From positions 3,136,001 to 3,200,000 of the forward strand of contig NZ_CP076538.1 in NCBI RefSeq assembly GCF_018885265.1: a stretch of 64,000 nt of DNA. Reading direction: 5' to 3'. This stretch comes from Amycolatopsis aidingensis (GTDB lineage: Bacteria; Actinomycetota; Actinomycetes; Mycobacteriales; Pseudonocardiaceae). The first letter of the stretch is position 1, and each line of letters opens with the position of its first letter. The notes beneath the pieces are model-generated. The model was given only the letters and a program-made list of their open reading frames with translations. It did not search any database and was not told the DNA's origin. The position numbers and the translations under genes were made by a program. This document shows positions 34,671 to 42,892 of this stretch, in pieces.

Positions 34671-36121
34671 GCACCACCTCCGCCGTGGTGCACGAAGACC
34701 CCTTTGACCTCGGTGTAGGCGTCCAGCGCGTAACGCCCCATCTCCCGGCCCCAGCCGCTGGCCTTGAAACCACCCCAGGGCGCGGCCGGGTCGGGGATCG
34801 GCGGCATGTTCACGAAGACCGAGCCTGCGCGGATCTCCGCGGCCAGCCGGTGCGCGGTACCGAGGTCGTTCGTCCAGACCGCAGCCGCCAGGCCGTACTC
34901 GGTGCGGTTGGCCCGCTCGGCGAGCGCGGCCAGCTCGTCCTCCCCGTCGTAGGTGAGTACCGGCAGCACCGGGCCGAAGATCTCGGTGGACGCGATGGCC
35001 ATCGAGTCGGTCACCCCGGCGAACACCGTGGGACGGTAGAAGTAACCGCTTTCGCCCGCGCGCGCACCGCCGGTCACCAGTTCCGCGCCCTCGCCGACCC
35101 CCGCGCCGACCAGGTTCTCCACCTTGGACAGATGTTCGGCGGATACCAGCGGGCCGACCTCGGTGTCCCCTTCGGCGCCGCTGCCGATCCGCAGCCGGTC
35201 GCCACCCGCCGCCAGCTTGCTGACGAACTCGTCGGCCCGGGAGCGGTCCACGTAGAACCGGGAGTAGGCGGCACACACCTGCCCGCTGTTCAGCAGCGCG
35301 CCCTGCAGGTTGCCCTCCACCACGGCGTCCACATCGGCGTCGCGCGCGATGATGCTCGGTGTCTTCCCGCCCAGTTCCAGGGTGACCCGCTTCAGGTTGC
35401 CCGCGCTCGCGGCCACGATGGAGCGTCCGACCTCGGTCGACCCGGTGAAGGAGACCTTGTCGACCCCAGGGTGCTCGACCAGCGCCTGCCCGACCGTGCC
35501 GTCCCCGGTCAGCAGGTTGATCACCCCGGGAGGGAACCCGGCCTCCGTGGCCAGCTCGACCAGGCGCATCGTGCTCAGCGGGGTCTGCTCGGCAGGCTTC
35601 AGGATCACCGTGTTGCCGGTGGCCAGCGCCGGGGCGAGCTTCCACACGGCGATCATCAGCGGGAAGTTCCACGGGGTGATCAGCGCGCAGACCCCGACCG
35701 GCTCGCGGCAGGTGTAGTGCAGGGTGTCCGGGTAGCCGATCGGGGTGACCGAACCCTCCAGTTTGGTCACCCAGCCCGCGTAGTAGCGCAGGTGCTCGAT
35801 GGCGCCGTTGACGCTGACGTTCCTGGCGACCGCCAGTGGCTGTCCCTGGTCCCTGGTCTCCAGCGCGGCGAGTTCGGTGGCGTGCCGCTCCAGGATGTCG
35901 GCAAGCCGGAACAGCAACCCGGCACGGGCAGCGGGGGCGAGCCCGCGCCAGGCCGGCGCGTACATCGCGCGCCGCGCGGCGTCGACCGCGGCTTCCACCT
36001 CGGGGCTGCCGGCCATCGACACCTCCTCGATCGGCTCTTCGGTCGCGGGATCGAGCGTGCGGAACGTGGTCCCGCTCTCGGACTTCACCCAGCGGCCGTC
36101 GATGTACAGCGAGCGGGCCAT
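34667..36121 (-). CDS. feaB: aldehyde dehydrogenase, phenylacetaldehyde dehydrogenase type
   Basis: This 484-residue NAD-dependent enzyme has ITPWNFPLMIAVWKLAPALA, the Glu motif VTLELGGKTPS and the catalytic Cys in LNSGQVCAAYSRF. It is the first gene of the operon and overlaps the amine oxidase by 4 bases, so it should take the arylacetaldehyde to the arylacetate. ATG 36121 is preceded by GAAGGAG at 7 bases. The symbol follows the Escherichia coli gene paired with tynA. With dopamine as substrate the product would be homoprotocatechuate, the HpaD substrate. Confidence 0.88.
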   Translation of the reverse strand: MARSLYIDGRWVKSESGTTFRTLDPATEEPIEEVSMAGSPEVEAAVDAARRAMYAPAWRGLAPAARAGLLFRLADILERHATELAALETRDQGQPLAVARNVSVNGAIEHLRYYAGWVTKLEGSVTPIGYPDTLHYTCREPVGVCALITPWNFPLMIAVWKLAPALATGNTVILKPAEQTPLSTMRLVELATEAGFPPGVINLLTGDGTVGQALVEHPGVDKVSFTGSTEVGRSIVAASAGNLKRVTLELGGKTPSIIARDADVDAVVEGNLQGALLNSGQVCAAYSRFYVDRSRADEFVSKLAAGGDRLRIGSGAEGDTEVGPLVSAEHLSKVENLVGAGVGEGAELVTGGARAGESGYFYRPTVFAGVTDSMAIASTEIFGPVLPVLTYDGEDELAALAERANRTEYGLAAAVWTNDLGTAHRLAAEIRAGSVFVNMPPIPDPAAPWGGFKASGWGREMGRYALDAYTEVKGVFVHHGGGGA

Positions 36122-36333
36122 CGCGTGCTCCTTCGGTGAACCATTAACCTGTCAGGTCGCCCGAAGTATGTGCAGCCACGGCCACGCTGGTCTTGCCTGT
36201 GAAGTATCGGCAGTTGACTGTGCGGCAACCAAGCAGTTCAGCCGGGTTCACCACGGATTTCGGTATTTTCACGGACCGCCCGGCCGGCGTCGGTGGCGAA
36301 GGATCTCCGGTCAAGCAGACACCGGAGGTACGC
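36122..36333. promoter_or_regulatory. 212-base divergent control region between amine operon and importer operon
   Basis: This gap must hold the promoters of both long operons. A TTGACT box at 36214-36219 faces the plus strand. An AT-rich spot (attaacctg) lies just before the minus-strand leader. I could not define AraC sites with confidence. No other gene is visible. Confidence 0.5.
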
Positions 36334-37452
36334 ATGACGACCGGCTACCTGTACCACGAGATGTTCGGCTGGTACGACCCGGGAAGCGCGGCAGGCCTTT
36401 TCCCGCCGGACCCGCGCCAGGGCGTGCAGCCGTTGTGGCATTTCGAGCATCCGGACACCAAGCGGCGTATTCACGAGCTGGTGGTGGTTTCCGGATTGAT
36501 CGAGGAGTTGGTGCGCCTCTCACCGCGGCAGGCCACCGTTTCCGAGATCGGCAGGGTGCACGAGCGGGAACACATCGACCGGATCCAGGCCGACAGCGAC
36601 CAGGCCGGCGGGGACGCGGGGGACGGGATCTCGCCGTTCGGACGCGGTGGCTACGAGATCGCCGCGCTGGCGGCTGGCGCGGTGCTGGAGGGGGTCGACG
36701 CGGTCTTCGACGGCCGGGTGGACAACGCCTACGCGCTGGTCCGCCCGCCCGGTCACCACGCGCTTGCGGGCAGCGGCATGGGCTTCTGCGTGTTCAACAA
36801 CATCGCGATCGCCGCCCGGCACGCGCAGCAGGTACATGGGGCGCGCCGGATCGCGGTGCTGGACTGGGACGTGCACCACGGCAACGGAACCCAGGCGGTG
36901 TTCTACTCCGACCCGGACGTGCTGGCCATCTCGGTGCACCAGGACAACGTGTTCCCACTGGGCTCCGGCGCGGTCGAGGAACGGGGGAGTGGTGCCGGCC
37001 GGGGCAGCACGGTGAACTTGCCGCTGCCACCTGGCACCGGGGACGGCGGCTACGAGTACGCCATGCGCACCGTCTGCCTGCCCGCGATCCGGCGGTTCCG
37101 ACCGGACCTGCTGCTTGTGGCCTGCGGCTTCGACGCGGGTGCGATGGACCCGCTCGGCAGGCAGATGGTGACCTCGGACGGCTTCCGCACACTCACCGAA
37201 CTGGCCATGCGGGTGGCGGACGAGGTCTGCGAGGGGCGGCTGGTGATGTCGCACGAGGGTGGCTACAACCCCGCCTATGTCCCGTTCTCCGGCCTGGCGG
37301 TGCTGGAGACCCTGCGCGGGAAGCGGACCGTGCCGGACCCGTTCCTGCCGCTGGTGAGCGCGATGGCGCAGCAGGACCTGCAGCCCGCGCAGCGGGCCGC
37401 GGTGGATGCCGTGGCCGCGGCCGCCGGGCTCGGCGAGCCGGTGCGGGGGTGA
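36334..37452 (+). CDS. histone deacetylase-like amidohydrolase (HDAC/acetylpolyamine deacylase family)
   Basis: This 372-residue zinc hydrolase has LVRPPGHHALAGSGMGFCVF, the metal ligands in VLDWDVHHGNG, and the second Asp in LLVACGFDAGAMDP. The pattern matches bacterial class II HDAC-like proteins, which deacylate acetylated amines or other small amides. ATG 36334 follows CCGGAGG. The gene heads a plus-strand operon that continues into an ABC importer (5-base gap), so I infer that it removes an acyl group from the imported compound or its product. The true substrate is unknown. Confidence 0.88.
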   Translation: MTTGYLYHEMFGWYDPGSAAGLFPPDPRQGVQPLWHFEHPDTKRRIHELVVVSGLIEELVRLSPRQATVSEIGRVHEREHIDRIQADSDQAGGDAGDGISPFGRGGYEIAALAAGAVLEGVDAVFDGRVDNAYALVRPPGHHALAGSGMGFCVFNNIAIAARHAQQVHGARRIAVLDWDVHHGNGTQAVFYSDPDVLAISVHQDNVFPLGSGAVEERGSGAGRGSTVNLPLPPGTGDGGYEYAMRTVCLPAIRRFRPDLLLVACGFDAGAMDPLGRQMVTSDGFRTLTELAMRVADEVCEGRLVMSHEGGYNPAYVPFSGLAVLETLRGKRTVPDPFLPLVSAMAQQDLQPAQRAAVDAVAAAAGLGEPVRG

Positions 37453-37457
37453 GCGGG

Positions 37458-38168
37458 ATGGACCTGCTCGAGGTCGAGGACGTGACGATCCACCGCTCCG
37501 GGCTGCCGGTGGTCCGTGGCGTGTCCCTGGCCGTGGCGGAAGGGAAGGTCTCCGTCGTGCTCGGGGCCAACGGAGCCGGTAAGACCACGCTGCTGGAGGG
37601 AATCTCGGGCGCGGTCCGGGTCGCCTCCGGCCAGGTCCGGCTCTCCGGGCAGCGGATCGAGAAGACCCGGCCCTGGCGCAGGGCGCGTGCCGGGGTGGCG
37701 CACGTCGAACAGAACCGCACCGTGTTCCGCGAACTGTCCGTTGTGGACAATCTCAGGGCGGGTTGCCGCCGGGACGTGAGTATCCAGGAGGCCTTCGAGC
37801 TGTTCCCCGAGCTGGGCAAGCAGCGGGCGGTGGCCGCGGGCCTGCTCTCCGGCGGGGAGCAGCAGATGCTCGTGCTGGGCCGGGCGCTGCTCGGCAGGCC
37901 GAAGGTACTGCTGATCGACGAGATGTCGCTGGGACTGGCGCCGATGGTGGTCGAGCGGCTCGCGCGCGCGGTGGGCGAGCTGGCCTCGACCGGCGTGGGC
38001 GTGCTGCTGGTGGAGCAGTTCGCCGCGCTCGCCCTCTCGGTCGCCGACCACGCTTATGTGCTGGCCAGGGGAGAGGTCGTCTTCCAGGGGGAACGTGCCG
38101 AACTGCTCGAGGACGAGGAGCTGCTGCGCGCGCTCTACCTCGGTGACCCGACCAGGAGCCAGGTATGA
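37458..38168 (+). CDS. branched-chain-type ABC transporter ATP-binding protein (LivF type)
   Basis: This 236-residue ATPase has LGANGAGKTTLLEGISG, the signature LLSGGEQQMLVLGRAL and Walker B VLLIDEMSLGLAP, as in LivF. It is canonical, in contrast to the fused ATPase of the next gene. ATG 37458 is chosen; GTG 37449 overlaps the previous stop (GTGA) and would add three residues. It overlaps the LivM-LivG fusion gene by 4 bases. Confidence 0.9.
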   Translation: MDLLEVEDVTIHRSGLPVVRGVSLAVAEGKVSVVLGANGAGKTTLLEGISGAVRVASGQVRLSGQRIEKTRPWRRARAGVAHVEQNRTVFRELSVVDNLRAGCRRDVSIQEAFELFPELGKQRAVAAGLLSGGEQQMLVLGRALLGRPKVLLIDEMSLGLAPMVVERLARAVGELASTGVGVLLVEQFAALALSVADHAYVLARGEVVFQGERAELLEDEELLRALYLGDPTRSQV

Positions 38169-39943
38169 AGTCCCTGACCACCACCCGCCCGCTGACCCTC
38201 TCCCTGCTGCTCGGCGGGGTGGCCGTGCTGCTGGTGTACCTTGCGGCCTCCTCGTATCTCACCTTCCTGCTGACCGGGGCCGTGGTGTCCATTGTGGTCA
38301 TGCAGAGCTTCGGTGTGATCACCGGGCGGGCCGGGGTGATCTCGTTGTGCCAGATGTCCTTCGCAGCCATCGGCGCCTGGACGGTGGGCTGGGCCAACGT
38401 GGGCGATGTTCCCGGTGGTTTCCTGGTCTGGCTGCTGCTCGGCGGCCTGGCCGCGGTGGTGGCCGGCCTCGCTATCGGACTGCCCGCGCTGCGGCTGCGC
38501 GGGATGAGCCTTGCCGTGGCCACCTTCGCCTTCGCCACCTCGCTGGACGTGGTGTTCGGCGCGATCAACTTCCCCGGGCAGGAGGAGTTCGACTTCGTCG
38601 CCAGGCCGGAGGGTTTCACCTCCGACAGCGAGTACTTCGTGTTCGCCGCGCTGGTGGCGGCCGCGCTGTTCGTGTTGCTGTGGAAGCTGGACCGCAGCCG
38701 GATCGGCGGGGTGCTGATCGAGATCCGGCACTCCGAGCGGGCCGCGGCCGCGCACGGGATCAGCGTCGCCCGCGGCAAGCTGGCGGCCTTCGCGCTCAGT
38801 GCGTTCATCGCCGGGATCGCGGGTGGCCTGATGGCGGGGCAGCTCGGGGTGGTCTCCGCGACCAACTTCACCTCCGCGACCTCGGTCTCCTTCTTCGCCA
38901 TCGCCCTGTTCATCGGCACGCACAACCCGGAGGGCGCGCTGCTTGGCGGCCTGCTGGGCGCGGTTTTCCCGGTGCTGATCGACCAGATCGGGATCCCGCA
39001 GGACCTCAGCGCGATGTTCTTCGGCGTCGCGGCGATCCTGATCCTGCGGCACGGCAAGAGCCAGACCGACGACATCCGGTCCCGGCGCCGCGCCAAGCTG
39101 GCCAAGCGCCAGGCGCGGGAGCAGGAACAGCCGAAGCCGATGGCACCGGCGCGGACCGAACCGGTTTCCGCGCGGCGGTCAGGGAGTCAGGAGTCCGGTG
39201 TGGACGAGGAGGACCGTCCGCCGGTGCTGGAGACGCGGGATCTGCGAGTGCGGTTCGGCAACCTGGCCGCGGTGGACGGGGTGAGCCTTTCCGTGCCTGC
39301 CCGCCGCACCGTCGGGCTGGTCGGCCCGAACGGCGCTGGCAAGTCGACCCTGGTGAACGCGGTGACCGGCTTCGTGGACTCCTACGGCGGATCGGTGGTG
39401 CTCGGCGGGCGGAAGCTGGAGGGGCTGCCCGCGCACCGGCGGGCCCGCGCCGGAGTGCGGCGCAGCTTCCAGCAACTGCGGGTACCGGACGCGCTGAACG
39501 TCGGGATGTTCCTCCAGGTCGCGGCGGGAAAGCGGCTGCCGAAGGAGGAGATCGACGAGCAGCTGGCCTGGTTCGGCTGCCCGCCCGCGCACGTGCCGAT
39601 GGAGGGCGTGGACGTGGCCACCCGCAGGCTGCTGGAGGTGGCGGGGCTCGCCGCGGGTGCGCCACCGGTACTGCTGCTGGACGAACCAGCCGCCGGGCAC
39701 TCCAGCGGCGAGACCCGGCTGCTGGCCTCCCGGCTGGCCGAGATCCCGGAGCGTTCCGACACCTCGGTGCTGTTGATCGAGCACGACATCGAGCTGGTCC
39801 GGGCGGTCTGCGACGAACTGGTGGTGCTCGACTTCGGCCGGGTGATCGCGCAGGGGCCACCGGAGCAGGTGTTGCGGGAGGAGGCCGTGCTCGCGGCCTA
39901 CCTGGGGGGTTCTGAGCTGAACAAGACCCCGGAAACCCGATAG
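38165..39943 (+). CDS. LivM-LivG fusion: ABC permease joined to an ATPase with degenerate signature
   Basis: Residues 1-300 form a LivM-type permease with about eight membrane segments and EIRHSERAAAAHGISVARGKLAAFA, shown here only by its ends EIRHSERAAAAHG and KLAAFALSAF. A charged linker of about 60 residues leads to an ATPase with GPNGAGKST, Q-loop SFQQLRVP, VLLLDEPAAG and IEHD. The ABC signature, normally LSYGxQR, reads GVDVATRRLLEVAGL, so it has lost the Ser-Gly contacts. With LivF this gives one canonical and one weakened ATP site. Confidence 0.9.
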   Translation: MKSLTTTRPLTLSLLLGGVAVLLVYLAASSYLTFLLTGAVVSIVVMQSFGVITGRAGVISLCQMSFAAIGAWTVGWANVGDVPGGFLVWLLLGGLAAVVAGLAIGLPALRLRGMSLAVATFAFATSLDVVFGAINFPGQEEFDFVARPEGFTSDSEYFVFAALVAAALFVLLWKLDRSRIGGVLIEIRHSERAAAAHGISVARGKLAAFALSAFIAGIAGGLMAGQLGVVSATNFTSATSVSFFAIALFIGTHNPEGALLGGLLGAVFPVLIDQIGIPQDLSAMFFGVAAILILRHGKSQTDDIRSRRRAKLAKRQAREQEQPKPMAPARTEPVSARRSGSQESGVDEEDRPPVLETRDLRVRFGNLAAVDGVSLSVPARRTVGLVGPNGAGKSTLVNAVTGFVDSYGGSVVLGGRKLEGLPAHRRARAGVRRSFQQLRVPDALNVGMFLQVAAGKRLPKEEIDEQLAWFGCPPAHVPMEGVDVATRRLLEVAGLAAGAPPVLLLDEPAAGHSSGETRLLASRLAEIPERSDTSVLLIEHDIELVRAVCDELVVLDFGRVIAQGPPEQVLREEAVLAAYLGGSELNKTPETR

Positions 39944-39954
39944 GAGAAGGACCG

Positions 39955-41121
39955 ATGCGAGTAACGATGCGACGTCCGGCAGCGCTGGTGGCGGCCGCCG
40001 CGGTCGCGGCCACGGCACTGGCAGGCTGCGACTCCGGCGGCGGCGACACGATCAAGATCGGCTCGATCGCCGGGCTGACCGGGAACTTCGTCACCACCGA
40101 CGTGGTGGAGACGGCGAAGCAGGTGTTCGAGGACGTCAACGAGGCCGGCGGGATCAACGGCCGCCAGGTCGAGTACATCGTGAAGGACGATGCCGGCAAC
40201 CCGCAGCGGACCGCGCAGGTGGCGCGGGAACTGCTGGATGATGGCGTTGTGGCGATGGCGGGCTCGGCCAGCTTCACCGACTGCGATGTCAACGGCGGCT
40301 TCTACCAGCAGGCGCAGATCAGCTCGGTGATGGCGATCGGGGCGAGCCCGAAGTGTTTCCAGAGCCCGAACATCGCCCCGGTGAACGTCGGCCCGTTCAC
40401 CCTGATGACCGCGGTGCTGCAGTACGCGTCGGAGCAGCTGGGCGCGCAGCGGGTGTGCAACTTCACCGTGGTGCTGCCGGGCAGCGAGGACGCGGTGAAC
40501 CAGGCGCTTGGCCGGTGGTCCGAGCTGACCGGCAAGGAGCTCGCGCTCAGCGACCTCAGCGTGCAGCAGAGCGGCGATATGACGCCGTACCTGTTGCGGG
40601 CCAAGCAGGCGCGGTGCGACGCGGTGCTGTTCAACCCGACCGAGCAGCTGGTCATCCCGTGGCTGCAGGCGGCGAGCACCCAGGGTATGACCGATGTGGA
40701 CTTCCTGTTGCTGGCGCCGTCCTACACCGACAGCGTGGCCGAGGCCGCTTCCGGGCTGGGGCTGAACGTCTACGCGGGCAGCGAGTTCGAGCCGTACACC
40801 GCGGAGAGCGAGGCGAACCAGGCCTGGCGGGAGACGGTGCAGCGGGCGGATTCGCCCGCCACGGCGTTCTCCCAGGGCGGCTACCTCTCGGCGACGTTCA
40901 TGGTCGAGGTGCTGAAGACGATCGAGGGCGAGGTCACCAGGGAGTCGGTGAACCAGGCGCTGCGCGAGATGGAGCCGATCGAGCACCCGATGCTCGGCAC
41001 GCCATGGGTGTTCGGCGATGGCGAGAGCCACGCGCCCAACCAGGCCTCCAAGATCGTGCAACTGGAGGACGGCCAGTGGAAGGTCGTCACCCCCGAGTTC
41101 ATCACCCTGCCGAGGGGCTGA
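39955..41121 (+). CDS. branched-chain-type ABC transporter substrate-binding lipoprotein
   Basis: This 388-residue lipoprotein has a signal ending ATALAGC, so the Cys near residue 23 is lipidated and the protein sits outside the membrane. The mature part starts KIGSIAGLTGNFVTTD and includes FEDVNEAGGINGRQVEYIV, the usual start of Leu/Ile/Val- and amide-type receptors. It follows GGAGAAGG at a good distance. Several cysteines (FTDCDVNGG, SPKCFQSP, VCNFTV) may form disulfides. The ligand may be an amide or aromatic compound, given the downstream enzymes. Confidence 0.9.
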   Translation: MRVTMRRPAALVAAAAVAATALAGCDSGGGDTIKIGSIAGLTGNFVTTDVVETAKQVFEDVNEAGGINGRQVEYIVKDDAGNPQRTAQVARELLDDGVVAMAGSASFTDCDVNGGFYQQAQISSVMAIGASPKCFQSPNIAPVNVGPFTLMTAVLQYASEQLGAQRVCNFTVVLPGSEDAVNQALGRWSELTGKELALSDLSVQQSGDMTPYLLRAKQARCDAVLFNPTEQLVIPWLQAASTQGMTDVDFLLLAPSYTDSVAEAASGLGLNVYAGSEFEPYTAESEANQAWRETVQRADSPATAFSQGGYLSATFMVEVLKTIEGEVTRESVNQALREMEPIEHPMLGTPWVFGDGESHAPNQASKIVQLEDGQWKVVTPEFITLPRG

Positions 41122-41139
41122 ACGCCCGGTTCCGTGCGG

Positions 41140-41220
41140 GAACGGCCAACGCGTGCGCGTGGACGGCCAACGCGTGCGCGGGAACGGCAAACACACGTCA
41201 ATGGACGGCAAACACGCCGG
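41140..41220. repeat. tandem repeat of four 21-base units between receptor and permease genes
   Basis: Units start at 41140, 41161, 41182 and 41203, each near g-gacggccaacgcgtgcgcg. Units 1-2 are nearly identical; units 3-4 vary to gacggcaaacac. The repeat lies in the 112-base gap inside an otherwise tight operon and ends before AGGAGG of the permease gene. It may form mRNA structure that tunes receptor against permease levels. Confidence 0.7.
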
Positions 41221-41233
41221 ATAGGAGGTCACC

Positions 41234-42100
41234 GTGCTCGAGCTTTCCGCGGCCATCGCGGGGCTGGTCACCGGGGGCGCGTACGCGTTGATGGGGCTTT
41301 CCATCCTGCTCACCTACCGGCTGGTCGCCGTGGTCAACTTCGCCCAGGCGGCGGTGGGTGCGTTCGGCGCCTTCGCCATGGTGCTGCTGGTCGAGCAGGG
41401 GTGGCCGCTGTGGCTGGCCGTGCTCGCCGGGCTCGGCGTGGGCGCGCTGGTGCACGCGCTGGTGGGGCTGGTGATGGTCCGCTGGTTCTCCGGGGCTGGT
41501 GAGGGCATCAAGACGGCCGTCACGGTAGCGATGTACACCTCGTTCATCGCGCTCGGCCTGCGGCTGTTCGGGGCCCAGCACCCGCACCGCTTCCCCAAGC
41601 CCTTCGACACACCCGCCTTCACCCTCGGCAACGTGGTGGTGACCTGGATGGCGGTAATCACCCTGGCGCTGGCGGGGTTGTTCGCCATCGTGCCGGTACT
41701 GCTGTTGCGGCACACCAGGATCGGCGTGCTGCTGCGCGCGCTGGCCGAGCGGCCGCAGACCGCGGAGCTCATCGGTATCCCGGTGCCGCGGCTGGCGATG
41801 GCGGTATGGGCGATCACCGGCGCGGCCAGCGCGCTGGCGATCATGATCATCGCGGGGCAGTTCGCCAGCGACTTCGGCTCGCAGGCGCTGCTGATCACTC
41901 CCGCGCTGGCGGCCGCGCTGGTCGGTGCCTTCCGTAGTTTCCCGCTGACCCTGGTGGGCGGGATGGCGCTCGGCATTCTGCAGAGCGTGGCCAGCACCTG
42001 GTCGGAGATCCAGGAGTACCGCGGCGTACTGCCCTTCGTGGCCATCCTCGTCGTCCTGGTGTGGAGCCGGCGCAAGGAACGCTGGGACGAGCTCGCTTGA
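41234..42100 (+). CDS. branched-chain-type ABC transporter permease (LivH type)
   Basis: This 288-residue membrane protein has seven to eight hydrophobic segments. VTGGAYALMGLSILLTYR and VVNFAQAAVGAFGAFA at the start are typical of LivH, and LLRALAERPQTAELIGIPV is the conserved cytoplasmic loop that meets the ATPase. GTG 41234 follows AGGAGG at 5 bases. It completes a full importer with the receptor, the LivM-LivG fusion and LivF. The gene lies 24 bases before the dienelactone hydrolase gene, so transport and catabolism are co-transcribed. Confidence 0.9.
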   Translation: MLELSAAIAGLVTGGAYALMGLSILLTYRLVAVVNFAQAAVGAFGAFAMVLLVEQGWPLWLAVLAGLGVGALVHALVGLVMVRWFSGAGEGIKTAVTVAMYTSFIALGLRLFGAQHPHRFPKPFDTPAFTLGNVVVTWMAVITLALAGLFAIVPVLLLRHTRIGVLLRALAERPQTAELIGIPVPRLAMAVWAITGAASALAIMIIAGQFASDFGSQALLITPALAAALVGAFRSFPLTLVGGMALGILQSVASTWSEIQEYRGVLPFVAILVVLVWSRRKERWDELA

Positions 42101-42124
42101 CAGTCTGGAAAGGACAGAAACGAT

Positions 42125-42892
42125 ATGTGTCACGGTGAAGGATCCCGGCCGCCGGTGCCACCGGGTGCCCCGGTGGCGGTGGCCGGGGCAGGCGATCTCA
42201 CCCTGCGCGCGGCGGACGGAAACCGCGTGCTGGCCTACCGTGCGGTGCCGGAGCGCGGCAGCGGGGCCGGCATCGTGCTGCTGCCGGATGTGCGCGGGCT
42301 ACACGACTTCTACCGTGACCTGGCGCGGCGGTTCGCCCAGGCCGGGGTGGCCGCGCTGGCCATCGACTACTACGGCCGCACCGCGAGTAGTGACCGGCGC
42401 GGCGCGGACTTCGACGGGTTCGAGCACATCGCGAAGCTGCGCCCCGACCACACCGCGGCGGACATCCGTGCCGCGCTGGAGTACCTGCGTTCCGGGGCGC
42501 TCGGCGAGATCAGCTCGGCCTTCACCGTCGGCTTCTGCGTCGGCGGGGCGCTGTCCTGGGGCCAGTCCGCGCTGGCCGAGGACCTTGCCGGGGCGATCGG
42601 CTTCTACGGGCGTCCCGAGGAGTGCCGCGAGCTGCTACCGCGGATGCGGGCACCGCTGCTGGTGCTGGCTGCCGGCGCGGACGTGCTGACCCCGGAAGAG
42701 GAGGCCCGCCGGTTCGAGGCCGAGCTCACCGAGGCGGGGGTGCCACACCGGTTCCAGCTCTACCAGGACGCACCGCACTCCTTCTTCGACGGGGGGTCCA
42801 CCGAACACCATCAGGTCTGCGCGCACGCCTGGCGGCAGGTGCTGGACTTCCTCGCCGACCACACCACCGAGCCCGCGGGGAGCCCGCGATGA
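42125..42892 (+). CDS. dienelactone hydrolase family protein
   Basis: This 255-residue alpha/beta hydrolase uses a Cys nucleophile in FTVGFCVGGALSWG, with Asp in AAGADVLTPEEE and His in QDAPHSFFDGG. IVLLPDVRGLHDFYRDLARR is the usual oxyanion region. Such enzymes open lactones such as dienelactone; many act on other esters. MCHGEG at the start is a common family beginning. It overlaps the alcohol dehydrogenase gene by 4 bases. In this operon it may open a ring or lactone formed during breakdown of the imported compound. Confidence 0.88.
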   Translation: MCHGEGSRPPVPPGAPVAVAGAGDLTLRAADGNRVLAYRAVPERGSGAGIVLLPDVRGLHDFYRDLARRFAQAGVAALAIDYYGRTASSDRRGADFDGFEHIAKLRPDHTAADIRAALEYLRSGALGEISSAFTVGFCVGGALSWGQSALAEDLAGAIGFYGRPEECRELLPRMRAPLLVLAAGADVLTPEEEARRFEAELTEAGVPHRFQLYQDAPHSFFDGGSTEHHQVCAHAWRQVLDFLADHTTEPAGSPR

